In this document: one piece after another, positions 30,300 to 39,914 of the stretch
Layout of the letters: each line of letters begins with the position of its first letter
Position numbering within the stretch: the stretch's first letter is position 1
Assembly (NCBI RefSeq): GCF_002022005.1
Contig: NZ_CP017258.1
Coordinates: 1,488,001 to 1,552,000 of the forward strand
Direction of reading: 5' to 3'
From: Campylobacter pinnipediorum subsp. caledonicus
GTDB lineage: Bacteria > Campylobacterota > Campylobacteria > Campylobacterales > Campylobacteraceae
Length of the DNA stretch: 64,000 nt
Program-made: the position numbers and the translations under genes
Notes under the pieces: generated by a model
Told to the model about the DNA's origin: nothing
The model's database searches: none
What the model saw: only the letters and a program-made list of their open reading frames with translations

Positions 30300-31259
30300 C
30301 TAATTAATATTTTTTGAGTGTGCCTCTATAACTTTTAGCACCTCTTGATAAAATACACTTGCATCAAATTTAGTAAGGTAAGCAGCACCGCCAGCTTCTT
30401 TACTTTGAACTTCGCTAAATTCATTACTTAAAGATGAACTAAATACTATAGGTATATTTTTAAATCTCTCATCATTTTTTACATTTGAAGCAAAATGATA
30501 GCCATCCATTTGAGGCATCTCTATATCACTTAAAATAACACGAACTTCTTTTGATATATCATCGCCAAACCTATCATAAAGTTCGCTCATTCTTTCTAAG
30601 CCCTCGACTCCATTTTTTGCTTCTGTGACAGTAAGTCCCATTTTTTCTAATGCATCTTTAACAAGTTTTCTTGCTGTTGCACTATCATCTAAAACAACTG
30701 CAATACCACGTATTTTTTTACTTTCATCTATTTCAACATCTAGCTTAGGAGAATAAATTCCAAGCTCTTCAACTATACTTTCAAGATCAAGTATAAGCAA
30801 AACTTCATCATTCTCTATACGAGTAACACCTGTTATTTTACCCTTATCAAGTGTCCCGGCACCTGTTCCAGATGCAAAACTAGCTGGCTCAATGTCTTTC
30901 CAGCTTATACGCCTAATTCTTTTTGCTTCATGAACTATAAAACCAATAAGTATGCCGCTAAACTCAGCTATTATAACACGAGGTTTTATACTAACTTCAT
31001 CTGTTGGCTCAACTATATTCATCCATCTAGCAAGATTTATAACAGGTATAACAACTCCACGAAGGTCAAAAATACCCTCTATATAATCAGGAACTCCTGG
31101 CAACTCTGTAAGATTTGGCATCTTAATGATTTCGCGAACTTTTGCAACATTTACACCGTATATACCTTCATATACTTTTTTATCTGTTTTTTTAAAGATA
31201 CGAAAATCAACAAGCTCCATCTCGTTTGAACCCGTTTTCAATACGTCGTCTCCAAACAT
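30300..31259 (-). CDS. cheV: chemotaxis coupling/response protein CheV
   Basis: A 319-residue protein with an N-terminal CheW-like domain (YGVNVAKVREIIKMPNLTEL, PDYIEGIFDLRGVVIPVINL) and a C-terminal receiver domain (VVLDDSATARKLV, ILSDIEMPQMDGY, with the phospho-aspartate in LSDIEM). CheV couples receptors to CheA and tunes adaptation. ATG at 31259 with AAAGGA about 6 nt upstream is better than the TTG one codon before it. First gene of the cheVAW cluster; it follows the LpxH-like gene by 10 nt. Confidence 0.95.
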   Translation of the reverse strand: MFGDDVLKTGSNEMELVDFRIFKKTDKKVYEGIYGVNVAKVREIIKMPNLTELPGVPDYIEGIFDLRGVVIPVINLARWMNIVEPTDEVSIKPRVIIAEFSGILIGFIVHEAKRIRRISWKDIEPASFASGTGAGTLDKGKITGVTRIENDEVLLILDLESIVEELGIYSPKLDVEIDESKKIRGIAVVLDDSATARKLVKDALEKMGLTVTEAKNGVEGLERMSELYDRFGDDISKEVRVILSDIEMPQMDGYHFASNVKNDERFKNIPIVFSSSLSNEFSEVQSKEAGGAAYLTKFDASVFYQEVLKVIEAHSKNIN

Positions 31260-31269
31260 CAATGTCCTT

Positions 31270-31995
31270 TCAGATTTTTTTAATGAATTTTATTTTATCA
31301 TTTTCGTATTCTACTATAAAATAACTTTGGTTGCACGCAAAACATGGTAAATTTATATATTTTTTATTTTCTATATCAAAAATACAACCTTGATGATAAT
31401 GTCCTTCAATGACATAATCAGCATTGTAATGACTTAATTTAGGTTCTATAACCTCTTTGAAATTTGGTATTTTATAATCAAGTTTTTTAAATTTTAGTTT
31501 ATTTAAAATCCACTTAGAAATTTTAAAATTAAATATCCTATCTACAAAATTCATAAAAACCAAAAATGATTTTACACGCAAAAAAAGCAATGCATATTTA
31601 CTTATAAATGGTAAGAAATTATCACCATGAGCTATCTCGATATTTGAGTTTAATGCCTTAAATTTAACCGGTTGAGATGATATTTCAAAAACCTTAACAC
31701 TTGTGTCCTTAAATAAATTTGACATTCTAAAATCATGATTTCCCTCTATAAAAAAAACCTCTATTTCATTAGAAATTTCCTTTATAAGTCTTATATGTTC
31801 ATCATAAAATTTCATTGAATACTCGGTGTAACCGGTTATAAAATCAAAAATATCTCCAAGTAAAAAAAGCTGAGTAGTCTGTATCTTTTTATCTTTTATA
31901 TCTCTTAAAAAAACCAAAAGCTTATCTCTATTTTCGTTCTCATGTGCATCAGAAACAAAAATAGCACCATCTTTTATATCATACAAACTACTCAT
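31270..31995 (-). CDS. calcineurin-like metallophosphoesterase, LpxH-like
   Basis: A 241-residue dinuclear metal phosphoesterase. The metal-site motifs are all present: SDAHENENRDK, LLGDIFDFI, IEGNHDFRM and IEGHYHQG, plus IAHGDNF. The closest functional guess is UDP-2,3-diacylglucosamine hydrolase (LpxH), which makes lipid X for LpxB. LpxB is encoded one gene upstream (32490-33533). Classical LpxH has GNRDF where this has GNHDF, so the substrate is uncertain. ATG at 31995 has GAGGA upstream. Confidence 0.75.
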   Translation of the reverse strand: MSSLYDIKDGAIFVSDAHENENRDKLLVFLRDIKDKKIQTTQLFLLGDIFDFITGYTEYSMKFYDEHIRLIKEISNEIEVFFIEGNHDFRMSNLFKDTSVKVFEISSQPVKFKALNSNIEIAHGDNFLPFISKYALLFLRVKSFLVFMNFVDRIFNFKISKWILNKLKFKKLDYKIPNFKEVIEPKLSHYNADYVIEGHYHQGCIFDIENKKYINLPCFACNQSYFIVEYENDKIKFIKKI

Positions 31996-32014
31996 TAATC
32001 CTCAAAAAAATTAT

Positions 32015-32497
32015 TTAAAATTCAATCGGCTTATAACAAACCTCAATGATTTCAACATCTTTAACACCATTTGGTAGTCTAAGTGTTACCTCATCACCTT
32101 CACTTTTACCTATTAATTGTTTTGCTAAAGGTGAGTTTATAGAGATAAGTCCTTTATCTAAATCACTCTCACTAACACCAACAATAGTATAAGCCTTTTC
32201 CTCTTCTGTATCCAAATCCATTATAGTAACGTTTGATCCAAACCTAACCTTATCATGCTCATAAGAACTAGGATCCACAACTTCTGCTTTTGTTAACAAT
32301 GCGCCAAGTTCAGCAATTCTAGCCTCTATAAAAGCTTGTTTTTCCTTAGCTGCGTGATATTCTGCATTTTCTTTCAAGTCACCATAACTTCTAGCAACAT
32401 CTATCTCTTTTACTATTTGAGGTCTTTGAACTTGCTTTAAGTCTTTTAATTCAGCTTCAATTTTTTCATACCCATAAATAGTCATAGGTTCACTCAT
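32015..32497 (-). CDS. greA: transcription elongation factor GreA
   Basis: A 160-residue factor that rescues backtracked RNA polymerase by stimulating transcript cleavage. The N-terminal coiled coil carries the acidic tip in [20 protein letters not shown] (two halves of the family signature). The C-terminal domain has [19 protein letters not shown] at 32497 is preceded by GGAGG at 6 nt, so the in-frame ATG at 32509, which would place that GGAGG inside the gene, is rejected. It overlaps the lpxB end by 8 nt. Confidence 0.95.
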   Translation of the reverse strand: MSEPMTIYGYEKIEAELKDLKQVQRPQIVKEIDVARSYGDLKENAEYHAAKEKQAFIEARIAELGALLTKAEVVDPSSYEHDKVRFGSNVTIMDLDTEEEKAYTIVGVSESDLDKGLISINSPLAKQLIGKSEGDEVTLRLPNGVKDVEIIEVCYKPIEF

Positions 32498-33533
32498 TTT
32501 TTCCTCCATTTATCATATTTGCAACATTTTGGCTACTTCCATGTTTTAAAAAATTCCTAAGCTCATTACAAGATGACAAAAATATATCTCTATCGCACTC
32601 CTTGTATGATTTTAATAAATTTTCAACACTAACATCATCTTGAATAAGCTCATCGTGAATAGCCCTTTTGCCTATAAAATCAAAAATAATATTTGCAAGT
32701 CCTGCGTATTTTATCTTCAAAAACTTTCTAGCAAGCCATACATCTAAGGCCTTAGCTTTATAACAAAGAACAAAAGGCGTTCCGATAAGAGCCGCTTCAA
32801 GGGTGGCAGTGCCTGAACATATAAACGCAAACTCACTTTCAAAAAGAGTTTTGGGCGTGTCGTTTGAAATTTCAAACTCACTCAAATCACCATAAATTTC
32901 ATCCAAACTATCCATAAGATGTTTTGGCACACAAATAACTTTTTTTGTATTTATATGTGTTGCTAACTCTTTAAAAATCGGCATAAGTCTTGTTATCTCA
33001 CTCTTTCTTGAACCGGGCAAAAAAGCTATTTGCGAGTTAGAGCTTATGTCTGTTTTTTTAAATTTAATCTCATCTAACAAAGGATGGCCTACATACTGGC
33101 TTTTTGAATAATACCTATCATCAAATGGCAAAATTGATGCTAGATTATCACAATAACGTTCAACCTTAGCCACCCTTTTTTCTTTCCAAGCCCAAACTTG
33201 TGGAAGTATATAATATGTAATCTTAGCCTTAACTCCTGCCTCTTTTAAGCTTTTTGCAAAAGGAAGATTAAAAGCTGGACTATCTATTAAAAGAATACTA
33301 TCAACATCTTTTGCTAGTTTTACAAGTTCTTTCATGGCTTTTTTTGCCTTAAAAACAAGTGGTAAAACCTCAATAAATCCCATAGCTGAAAACTCAGAGC
33401 TTTTCATATAAGGCTTTCCAAATTTTTCATCAAAAATACCCAAAAGCTCATAATCTTTCAGTTTTAACAAAACTTGCTCTAAATGCAAATTTGCAGATGG
33501 TTCAAGCGCGCAAACTAAAATTTTATTACTCAT
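32490..33533 (-). CDS. lpxB: lipid-A-disaccharide synthase
   Basis: A 347-residue GT19 glycosyltransferase that joins UDP-diacylglucosamine and lipid X into the lipid A disaccharide, at the inner membrane. GYVxG-type segments of the family are represented by [47 protein letters not shown] and [21 protein letters not shown]. Length is slightly short compared with enteric LpxB, as expected in epsilonproteobacteria. Cotranscription with greA and the LpxH-like gene is likely. Confidence 0.95.
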   Translation of the reverse strand: MSNKILVCALEPSANLHLEQVLLKLKDYELLGIFDEKFGKPYMKSSEFSAMGFIEVLPLVFKAKKAMKELVKLAKDVDSILLIDSPAFNLPFAKSLKEAGVKAKITYYILPQVWAWKEKRVAKVERYCDNLASILPFDDRYYSKSQYVGHPLLDEIKFKKTDISSNSQIAFLPGSRKSEITRLMPIFKELATHINTKKVICVPKHLMDSLDEIYGDLSEFEISNDTPKTLFESEFAFICSGTATLEAALIGTPFVLCYKAKALDVWLARKFLKIKYAGLANIIFDFIGKRAIHDELIQDDVSVENLLKSYKECDRDIFLSSCNELRNFLKHGSSQNVANMINGGKNE

Positions 33534-33539
33534 ATTTAC

Positions 33540-34217
33540 CTAATTTTTATTTTGATTATAACCCATTTTACTTGAATTTAAAAGCTTTCTAATAGCCAAT
33601 GATGCTAAATTTAGTCCAAAAACAGCAGTTACTCCCATAAAACTACCTAGTTTTTGACATCTTGGTAGCTCGCTTGAAAAAACAACATCATAATTACCTT
33701 TAAAATTTGCCTTTTTAAGTTCATATCTTATCTTTCTTGCAAAAGGGTCGTTATATGTTTTATAAATTGAAGCTATCTTTACTTGGGTAGCATCTATACG
33801 TTTTGCTCCACCCATCGAGGAGATGAGTTTTTTATGAGTTTTTAAAGCAAGAGCAACCTTAGCCGGAACATCATCTATAGCATCTATAACGATATCAAAG
33901 CTTGAAAAATCAAATTTATCCACAAACTCAGGTGTTACTATATCGCAAATAGCTTCAATATTTTCATATCTTTTTTTAAACTCATCAACTTTTATATTGC
34001 CAACAGCTTCGCTATAAATTTGGCGGTTTTGATTTGTTATATCAAATTTATCCTTATCAACCACAATAATTTTACCAACACCACTGCGAGCCAAGGCATC
34101 AACACATATTCCACCAACTCCACCAACTCCAAAGACTATGATTTTTGAATTTGAAATTACATCAAAATCATCTTCAAAAAGCCATCTAGAACGGGTAAAC
34201 CTATCAATTTTATCCAT
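33540..34217 (-). CDS. tcdA: tRNA threonylcarbamoyladenosine dehydratase (TcdA/CsdL, ThiF family)
   Basis: A 225-residue E1-like enzyme that cyclises t6A37 of tRNA to ct6A in an ATP-dependent reaction. DRFTRSRWLF at the N terminus, the dinucleotide fold IIVFGVGGVGGICVDALARSG (two halves), DKDKFDITNQNRQ and IDAIDDVPAKVAL are typical of the TcdA group rather than MoeB or ThiF. It has no visible zinc-binding cysteine pairs. The 201-nt gap upstream contains only A+T-rich DNA and may hold its promoter. Confidence 0.85.
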   Translation of the reverse strand: MDKIDRFTRSRWLFEDDFDVISNSKIIVFGVGGVGGICVDALARSGVGKIIVVDKDKFDITNQNRQIYSEAVGNIKVDEFKKRYENIEAICDIVTPEFVDKFDFSSFDIVIDAIDDVPAKVALALKTHKKLISSMGGAKRIDATQVKIASIYKTYNDPFARKIRYELKKANFKGNYDVVFSSELPRCQKLGSFMGVTAVFGLNLASLAIRKLLNSSKMGYNQNKN

Positions 34218-34418
34218 AAAATTCCTTAAATTTTTAGCGTAATTTTATAAAAAGATTTTTAATCTTGGCTTTATTATTCAATAATGTTTTTTATAACTCT
34301 TAATATGATGAAAAACTTAACAAAATAAAATATTTGTTTTTAACAAGAAATAAATATTTATATAAACATAGCAACTAAATAAAAAGCTGAATAATCAAAA
34401 GCCTTAAAAGGTTTAAAG
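34218..34418 (-). promoter_or_regulatory. A+T-rich gap: surE hairpin and probable tcdA promoter
   Basis: No gene is visible. At the surE end an imperfect inverted repeat (CTTAAAAGGTTT at 34403-34414 with AAACC...TTTAAG at 34424-34436, one bulge) overlaps the surE stop and could end its transcript on the minus strand, though the following tract is only moderately T-rich. The rest is over 80 percent A+T with several TATAAA-like sequences and probably contains the promoter for tcdA. Confidence 0.4.
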
Positions 34419-35189
34419 TCAAAAAACCTTTTTAAGACTATCAATGCTTTCATAAGCTGTTAGATCAACTTTTATTGGTGTTATGGTTGCATATCCTGCA
34501 TTGATTTCACTTAGATCATTTTCTTCATTTATTTGAGTAAAATCAGGTTTTAAGTTCCCAAGCCAATAATACTCAACACCCCTTGGATTTCGGTTAAGCA
34601 TAGCATCAGTGCCGTATTTTCTATTTCCTATTGGAACTACTTTATAACCTTTAAAGTCTGATCTTTTAACGCTAGGTATATTAACATTTAAAAATTGTCT
34701 TTTTGGCAAACACACATCGCCGTTAAGCACTTTTTTGGTTATGTATTTTACAACATCTTTAGCTAGATCAAAGCCTAGCTCGCTTAGTGAATTATTTTTA
34801 TAAAATTGAGAAAAAGCAATACTTGGAACATCTTGCAAAATACTTTCCATACAAGCACCACAAGTACCAGAATAAGTAATATCCTCTCCTAAATTTGAAC
34901 CATGATTTATACCAGATATAACCAAATCTGGCTTTTTGTTAAAAAGTGCGTGAAAAGAAAGATAAACACAATCGCTAGGAGTTGCATCCTCTAACTTAAA
35001 AAAATCATCATCTATTTTTATAAATCTCAAAGGTTTAGTAAGAGTAAGAGAGTGGGCGCAAGCTGATTTTTCAGAACTAGGGGCGACAACTGTCACCCTT
35101 ACATCTCCTAGTTCTAGCAAAGCATTTCTTAATTCAATCAGTCCATTAGCTTCATAACCATCATCATTTGTTATTAGAATTTCCTTCAA
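34419..35189 (-). CDS. surE: 5'/3'-nucleotidase SurE
   Basis: A 256-residue stationary-phase survival phosphatase acting on nucleoside monophosphates. ITNDDGYEANGLIEL (residues 6-20) holds the paired metal aspartates, VVAPSSEKSACAHSLT is the serine loop, and VISGINHGSNLG is the asparagine motif. Start is TTG at 35189 with AAGGA upstream; the conserved MKEILITNDDG start leaves no better codon. It follows the alanine symporter gene by 8 nt. Confidence 0.95.
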   Translation of the reverse strand: MKEILITNDDGYEANGLIELRNALLELGDVRVTVVAPSSEKSACAHSLTLTKPLRFIKIDDDFFKLEDATPSDCVYLSFHALFNKKPDLVISGINHGSNLGEDITYSGTCGACMESILQDVPSIAFSQFYKNNSLSELGFDLAKDVVKYITKKVLNGDVCLPKRQFLNVNIPSVKRSDFKGYKVVPIGNRKYGTDAMLNRNPRGVEYYWLGNLKPDFTQINEENDLSEINAGYATITPIKVDLTAYESIDSLKKVF

Positions 35190-35197
35190 AAATATCC

Positions 35198-36601
35198 TTA
35201 TTTTATATAATTATCTTTATTATATTCTTTTTTGTCATCATAGTCTTTTAAAAGCTTTACAACAATTGGGCTAAGTATCAAAACCGCTATAAGGTTTGGT
35301 AACACCATAAGTCCATTAAACATATCGGCCAATTCCCAGACCAAATCTACCTTTTGCAAGCTTCCATAAAAAACAAAAAATACAACACAAATCTGAAAAA
35401 ATATTATCCCTTTTTTTCCAAACAGATAACGAACATTTATCTCACCAAAATAATACCATCCAACAATAGTAGTAAATGCGAAAAAGAAAAGACAAATAGC
35501 TATAAAAGCATAACCAAGTGTGTGTCCTAGCAAATGCGAAGAAAACGCCTCTTGAACAAGAGTAATACCTATATAAACTGATTTACCATCAACAAATTCA
35601 ACTACTCCTGATGAAAGTATAACAAAAACTGTGATATTTAAAACAACAAATGTATCTATAAAAACAGACATTACACCAAGAACAGCTTGCTCAACTGGAT
35701 GTTTTACTTTTGCTGTGGCGTGAGAGTGTGGGGTTGAACCCATACCTGCCTCATTACTAAAAAGACCTCTTGCTATACCATAACGCATTGCAGATGAGAT
35801 AGTAGCTCCAGTAGCACCGCCCCAAGCAGCGCTAGGGTTAAATGCACTTTCAAATATCAAAGAAAAAACAGAAGAAATTTCTGAAACATTAGAAACTATA
35901 ATAGCAACTCCTACAATTACATAACAGATTGCCATTATAGGGACAACTTTTTCAGCGACACGAGTTATTCTCTTTACACCGCCTATAAAAACTATAGTAC
36001 ATATAAGTGATAAAATAGCTCCACTAAAATATTTTGAAACACCAAAAGCACTTTCAAAACCATCTGTAATTGAGTTTGCTTGAACCATATTTCCCATAAA
36101 ACCAAGAGCCAATATTATAGCTATGGCAAAAAAACCTGCCAAAAATTTACCTAATTTTCCTCCAAGCCCTCTTGATATATAAAAAGCAGGTCCGCCTATA
36201 GTATGACCGCTATCATCTTTAGTTTTATAAATTTGAGCAAGACAAATTTCAGCAAAATTTGTAGCCATACCAAAAAAAGCTGCTATCCACATCCAAAAAA
36301 TAGCACCAGGTCCTCCCATTATAAGTGCTGTTGAAGCACCAACTAAATTTCCAGTTCCTACCTGTGCAGCTATAGAGGTAGCAACAGCCTGAAAAGATGT
36401 CATACCCTCTTTTCCAGCGGCATCTCCATGCAATGAAAAACTACCAAAAAGTCTACGAACAGCTATTTTAAATTTAAATAATTGAACAAATTTAAGCCTT
36501 ATTGTAAAATAAATGCCAGTTCCGCAAAGCAAAGCTATAAGCACATAAGGTCCCCAAAGATAAGAATTTATATTCTTAACAAGACTATCTAAAAAATCCA
36601 A
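35198..36601 (-). CDS. sodium:alanine symporter (AGCS family)
   Basis: A 467-residue membrane transporter of the alanine or glycine:cation symporter family. Hydrophobic helices run through the whole protein. Family marks are ATSIAAQVGTGNLVGASTAL, GGPAFYISRGLG and FSNEAGMGSTPHSHATAKV. Start is TTG at 36601 with GGAGG 7 nt upstream (protein MDFLDSLVK). A paralogue begins at 62879. It is the first gene of the long leftward block, so a promoter should lie in 36602-36935 on the minus strand. Confidence 0.9.
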   Translation of the reverse strand: MDFLDSLVKNINSYLWGPYVLIALLCGTGIYFTIRLKFVQLFKFKIAVRRLFGSFSLHGDAAGKEGMTSFQAVATSIAAQVGTGNLVGASTALIMGGPGAIFWMWIAAFFGMATNFAEICLAQIYKTKDDSGHTIGGPAFYISRGLGGKLGKFLAGFFAIAIILALGFMGNMVQANSITDGFESAFGVSKYFSGAILSLICTIVFIGGVKRITRVAEKVVPIMAICYVIVGVAIIVSNVSEISSVFSLIFESAFNPSAAWGGATGATISSAMRYGIARGLFSNEAGMGSTPHSHATAKVKHPVEQAVLGVMSVFIDTFVVLNITVFVILSSGVVEFVDGKSVYIGITLVQEAFSSHLLGHTLGYAFIAICLFFFAFTTIVGWYYFGEINVRYLFGKKGIIFFQICVVFFVFYGSLQKVDLVWELADMFNGLMVLPNLIAVLILSPIVVKLLKDYDDKKEYNKDNYIK

Positions 36602-36935
36602 ATCTTACCTCCTTAGTAAAAAATTCGCATGATTTTACTTCAAAAAAGTTAAAAGATAAATGAAACTATTAAAATTTTATTTATTTTTTAGACTAACTAT
36701 AAAATCAAGTTATATATTTATTATAGCATACATTAATATAAAACTAAAATACCATTAATATAAATTTATTTTAAATTTATATTATATTTTTTGTATATTA
36801 AATAATAAAAATATTATAAATAGTTACATAATGTAATATTTTGTACTTAAAATAGTAAAATAATATTTTTTTAAAGGTTATTTTATAAATTTATAAATAC
36901 AATTTGAAAGTAAATTATTTTTTAAAGGTTATTTT
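36602..36935. promoter_or_regulatory. divergent A+T-rich intergenic region between alanine symporter and sdaC
   Basis: 334 nt with almost no G or C, between two divergent transporter genes, so it must carry promoters in both directions. TATA-rich stretches such as TTTATAAATTTATAAATAC near 36882-36900 could serve sdaC as a -10 region. I see no ORF or RNA gene. Confidence 0.45.
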
Positions 36936-36937
36936 AT
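36867..36937 (+). repeat. 20-nt direct repeat carrying the sdaC ribosome binding site
   Basis: The sequence TTTTTTAAAGGTTATTTTAT occurs exactly twice, at 36867-36886 and 36918-36937, 51 nt apart. The second copy contains the Shine-Dalgarno AAAGG and leads into the sdaC ATG at 36936. The first copy has the same Shine-Dalgarno but is followed by AAAT instead of a start codon. It looks like a small tandem duplication of the leader. Confidence 0.7.
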
Positions 36938-38159
36938 GAAAATAAATTCTTTTCATGCACGTTGGATGCTATCGCTTTTTGGAACCGCTGTAGGTGCAGG
37001 TATTTTATTTTTACCTATTAGAGCAGGAACGGGTGGTTTTTGGCCTATTGTTATAATGTGTTTTTTAGTTTTTCCTATGACATATTTAAGCCACAAAAAC
37101 TTGGCTCGTTTTGTTAACTCAGGTTCTAAGCCTCAAATGGACATAACACAAGTCGTAACAGAGCATTTTGGTCAAGGCTGGGGTGTTGCTATTACATTTC
37201 TTTACTTTTTTGCTATCTTTCCTATTTGTTTAGCATACGGTGTCGGTATAACAAATACAGTAAATTCATTTATAGTTCACCAACTTGGTTTTGCTGAACC
37301 TAATCGCTTCATTTTAGCTTTTGCTTTGGTTAGTGTTATGATGTTTGTACTTGTATTTAGCGAAGAGATAGTTACAAAGATATGTAGCGCCCTTGTTTAT
37401 CCTCTTTGTGCTATATTACTTGCTTTTTCATTATATCTAATGCCACATTGGAAATTTGACACTATAGCAAATGTTCCAGCAATGGGTGATTTTTTAGGTG
37501 TTATTTGGCTAACTCTTCCTGTGCTTGTATTTTCTTTTAACCATAGTCCAATTGTCTCAACATTTGCACAAAGTGTTCAAAGAGAGTATCCAAATGATAC
37601 TGATGCAAATGCAGGCAAAATTGAATTTGGTGCTAGTGTTATACTTTTGTTATTTGTTATGATATTTGTTTTTTCAAGTGTTTTATGCTTAAATCCTGAT
37701 GATTTTGCAAAAGCTCGTGCTGCAAATATTCCTGTACTTTCATATTTTGCAAATGAATTTGATAGTCCAATCATAGCTTATGCTGGTCCTTTAGTAGCGC
37801 TACTTGCTATTGCTTCATCTTTCTTTGGACACTACTATGGTGCCTATGAAGGACTTTGCGGAATACTACATAAAACAAAAGGTAAAGATGGCAAACCAAA
37901 TAGCCGTGCTGCAAAAATTGGTGCAACTATATTTTTATACATAAGCACCGTTGTTGTAGGCTATATAAATCCAAGTATATTAGGTTTTATAGAGGACTTG
38001 GGTGGGCCAATTATAGCAGCTATATTATTCATAATGCCAATTATTGCGATATATAAAATTCCTGCAATGGCTAAGTTTAAAAATCCACTATTTGATGGTT
38101 TTGTATTTTTAATGGGTGCTCTAACCATCTTAAGTGTTGTTTATGGCAAAATGGTATAA
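36936..38159 (+). CDS. sdaC: serine transporter SdaC (HAAAP family)
   Basis: A 407-residue inner-membrane amino acid/proton symporter with about eleven hydrophobic segments. GTAVGAGILFLPIRAG near the N terminus is the family signature, followed by PMTYLSHKNLARFV. SFNHSPIVSTFAQS and the C-terminal FIEDLGGPIIAAILFIMP are also conserved. It is 5 nt upstream of sdaA, so uptake and deamination of serine form one operon, a main carbon route in Campylobacter. Its leader carries the 20-nt repeat. Confidence 0.93.
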   Translation: MKINSFHARWMLSLFGTAVGAGILFLPIRAGTGGFWPIVIMCFLVFPMTYLSHKNLARFVNSGSKPQMDITQVVTEHFGQGWGVAITFLYFFAIFPICLAYGVGITNTVNSFIVHQLGFAEPNRFILAFALVSVMMFVLVFSEEIVTKICSALVYPLCAILLAFSLYLMPHWKFDTIANVPAMGDFLGVIWLTLPVLVFSFNHSPIVSTFAQSVQREYPNDTDANAGKIEFGASVILLLFVMIFVFSSVLCLNPDDFAKARAANIPVLSYFANEFDSPIIAYAGPLVALLAIASSFFGHYYGAYEGLCGILHKTKGKDGKPNSRAAKIGATIFLYISTVVVGYINPSILGFIEDLGGPIIAAILFIMPIIAIYKIPAMAKFKNPLFDGFVFLMGALTILSVVYGKMV

Positions 38160-38164
38160 AAATC

Positions 38165-39532
38165 ATGGATAGCATTTTATCTATTTTTAAAATAGGCGTA
38201 GGGCCTAGTAGTTCTCATACAATAGGCCCTATAGTAGCTATGAATAAATTTTGTGAACTTCTTGGGGATAAAGTCAATGATGTTCATAGAGTGCAAGTTG
38301 TCTTGCATGGATCTCTTAGCCTGACAGGCAAGGGACACTTGACTGATATAGGGTGTATTATAGGACTTTGTGGTGTTGCTCCAAAAGATGTAACACCTGA
38401 AGGAAAGCGTGAGATTATACATAATGCTATTAGCAATAACAAGTTAATTTTATCTGGCATAAATGAAATAGAATTTATATATGATAGAGATATAGTTTTT
38501 GATGATTCTATGCTTCCTCTGCACGAAAATGGATTAATAGCAAGTGCTTTTGATAAGGATAATAATACAATCATTACTCAAACTTACTATTCTACCGGTG
38601 GTGGTTTTGTAGCAACACCTAATGAGATAGGCGGTAAAACTAATGGTTTTACAAAAAAAGAGATCAATAGTTTTGAGTTTGAAAGCGCCCAAAGACTATC
38701 GGAACTTTGCAATATACATAAACACTCTATACCTGAGATTGTAATGCTTAGAGAGAGTGAGCATATGAGCAAAAAAGACATAAAGGCATATTGTCTTGAA
38801 ATTTATGATGCTATGATGGAGTGCTATAATAACGGTATAACAAGCAAAGAAAGAACTTTGCCAGGCATTATAAACCTAAAGCGATTGGCTCCAGCTATCA
38901 AAAAAAGACTCGATGAAAATCAAAAAGAGGATCTAGATCCACTTGCTATGATTGATTATGTTTCAATGTATGCAAGAGCCGTAGCAGAAGAAAATGCAAG
39001 TGGAGGTAAAGTTGTTACAGCACCAACAAATGGTGCTTGTGGTGTCATACCTGCTGTGCTTTTATATATCCAAAATCATCGTTTTTATATGGATGAAGAA
39101 AAAATAATTAATTTTATTCTAACAGCTGCTGCTATTGGTTATTTATACAAAAAGAATGCAAGCATAAGTGGTGCTGAGGCTGGATGTCAAGCTGAGATAG
39201 GTGTTGCTAGTTCTATGGCAGCGGCAGCTATGGCTATAGTTAGTGGTGCAAGCACCGAACAAGTCTTTAATGCCGCTGAAATCGCAATGGAACATCACTT
39301 AGGTCTTACATGTGATCCCGTTGGTGGTTTGGTTCAAATACCTTGTATAGAAAGAAATGTCTTAGGTGCTATAAAGGCTATAAGTGCAGCCAAGATGGTT
39401 TTATATGGGGATGCAACAGGTAGAGTTAGCTTAGATGAGGTAATTATAACCATGTATAAAACAGGTAAAGACATGAACTCAAAATACAAAGAAACTTCAC
39501 TTGGCGGCCTAGCTAAAATGGTAAATTGTTAG
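38165..39532 (+). CDS. sdaA: L-serine ammonia-lyase, iron-sulfur type
   Basis: A 455-residue single-chain enzyme that converts L-serine to pyruvate and ammonia with a 4Fe-4S cluster. The N-terminal beta domain has [15 protein letters not shown]. The alpha domain has [36 protein letters not shown] and [19 protein letters not shown], which contain the three cluster cysteines. Pyruvate formed here can enter Por (51481-55047). A strong terminator follows directly. Confidence 0.96.
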   Translation: MDSILSIFKIGVGPSSSHTIGPIVAMNKFCELLGDKVNDVHRVQVVLHGSLSLTGKGHLTDIGCIIGLCGVAPKDVTPEGKREIIHNAISNNKLILSGINEIEFIYDRDIVFDDSMLPLHENGLIASAFDKDNNTIITQTYYSTGGGFVATPNEIGGKTNGFTKKEINSFEFESAQRLSELCNIHKHSIPEIVMLRESEHMSKKDIKAYCLEIYDAMMECYNNGITSKERTLPGIINLKRLAPAIKKRLDENQKEDLDPLAMIDYVSMYARAVAEENASGGKVVTAPTNGACGVIPAVLLYIQNHRFYMDEEKIINFILTAAAIGYLYKKNASISGAEAGCQAEIGVASSMAAAAMAIVSGASTEQVFNAAEIAMEHHLGLTCDPVGGLVQIPCIERNVLGAIKAISAAKMVLYGDATGRVSLDEVIITMYKTGKDMNSKYKETSLGGLAKMVNC

Positions 39533-39567
39533 TTTTTGCTCTCTTTTTTAGAGAGCAAAAAATATTA
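39533..39567 (+). terminator. rho-independent terminator of sdaCA
   Basis: Eleven-base inverted repeat TTTTTGCTCTC (39533-39543) and GAGAGCAAAAA (39551-39561) with a 7-nt loop, immediately after the sdaA TAG stop, followed by AATATTATCTTCTTCTTTT. Position and structure fit an intrinsic terminator. Confidence 0.85.
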
Positions 39568-39914
39568 TCTTCTTCTTTTATGATTGCAAAACAAATCTCT
39601 TAGTATATTTATTTTTTATCTATCTCAAAACTATATTAATTATATAAAAGTTACTTCAAAGGTCTAAAAAGGCATTTTTACTTAAACAAATATGAAAAAA
39701 TAACATTATTTTTTAAATTAATTTATTATTTTTAATGAGTGTGCTAAATTTGCATATTTGTAAATTTTTTAGAATTTTACTAATAAATTTTTATAAATTT
39801 TCAGTTTTTTATGATTTAGGCTGCCCAGAAATGGGCTTTATAAATAAATTGTAATTTTTGCTTTTTATAAATATGCAAATTTTACATATAAACTATGAAA
39901 CAGGGGTTGCAATC
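39568..39914 (+). promoter_or_regulatory. fdh upstream region with a GAAA-loop hairpin
   Basis: A 350-nt A+T-rich gap with no gene. It contains a compact hairpin, GCCCA (39823-39827), loop GAAA, TGGGC (39832-39836), the only GC-rich spot, about 80 nt before the first start codon of the formate dehydrogenase cluster. TATAAA-type boxes at about 39837-39843 and 39888-39895 could be -10 elements. Whether the hairpin is regulatory or a weak terminator cannot be told from sequence. Confidence 0.4.

Noticed and set aside
32498-32509. Longer GreA start at 32509
   Set aside because: It would use the GGAGG that serves the ATG at 32497 as coding sequence, and the extra residues are not conserved in the family.
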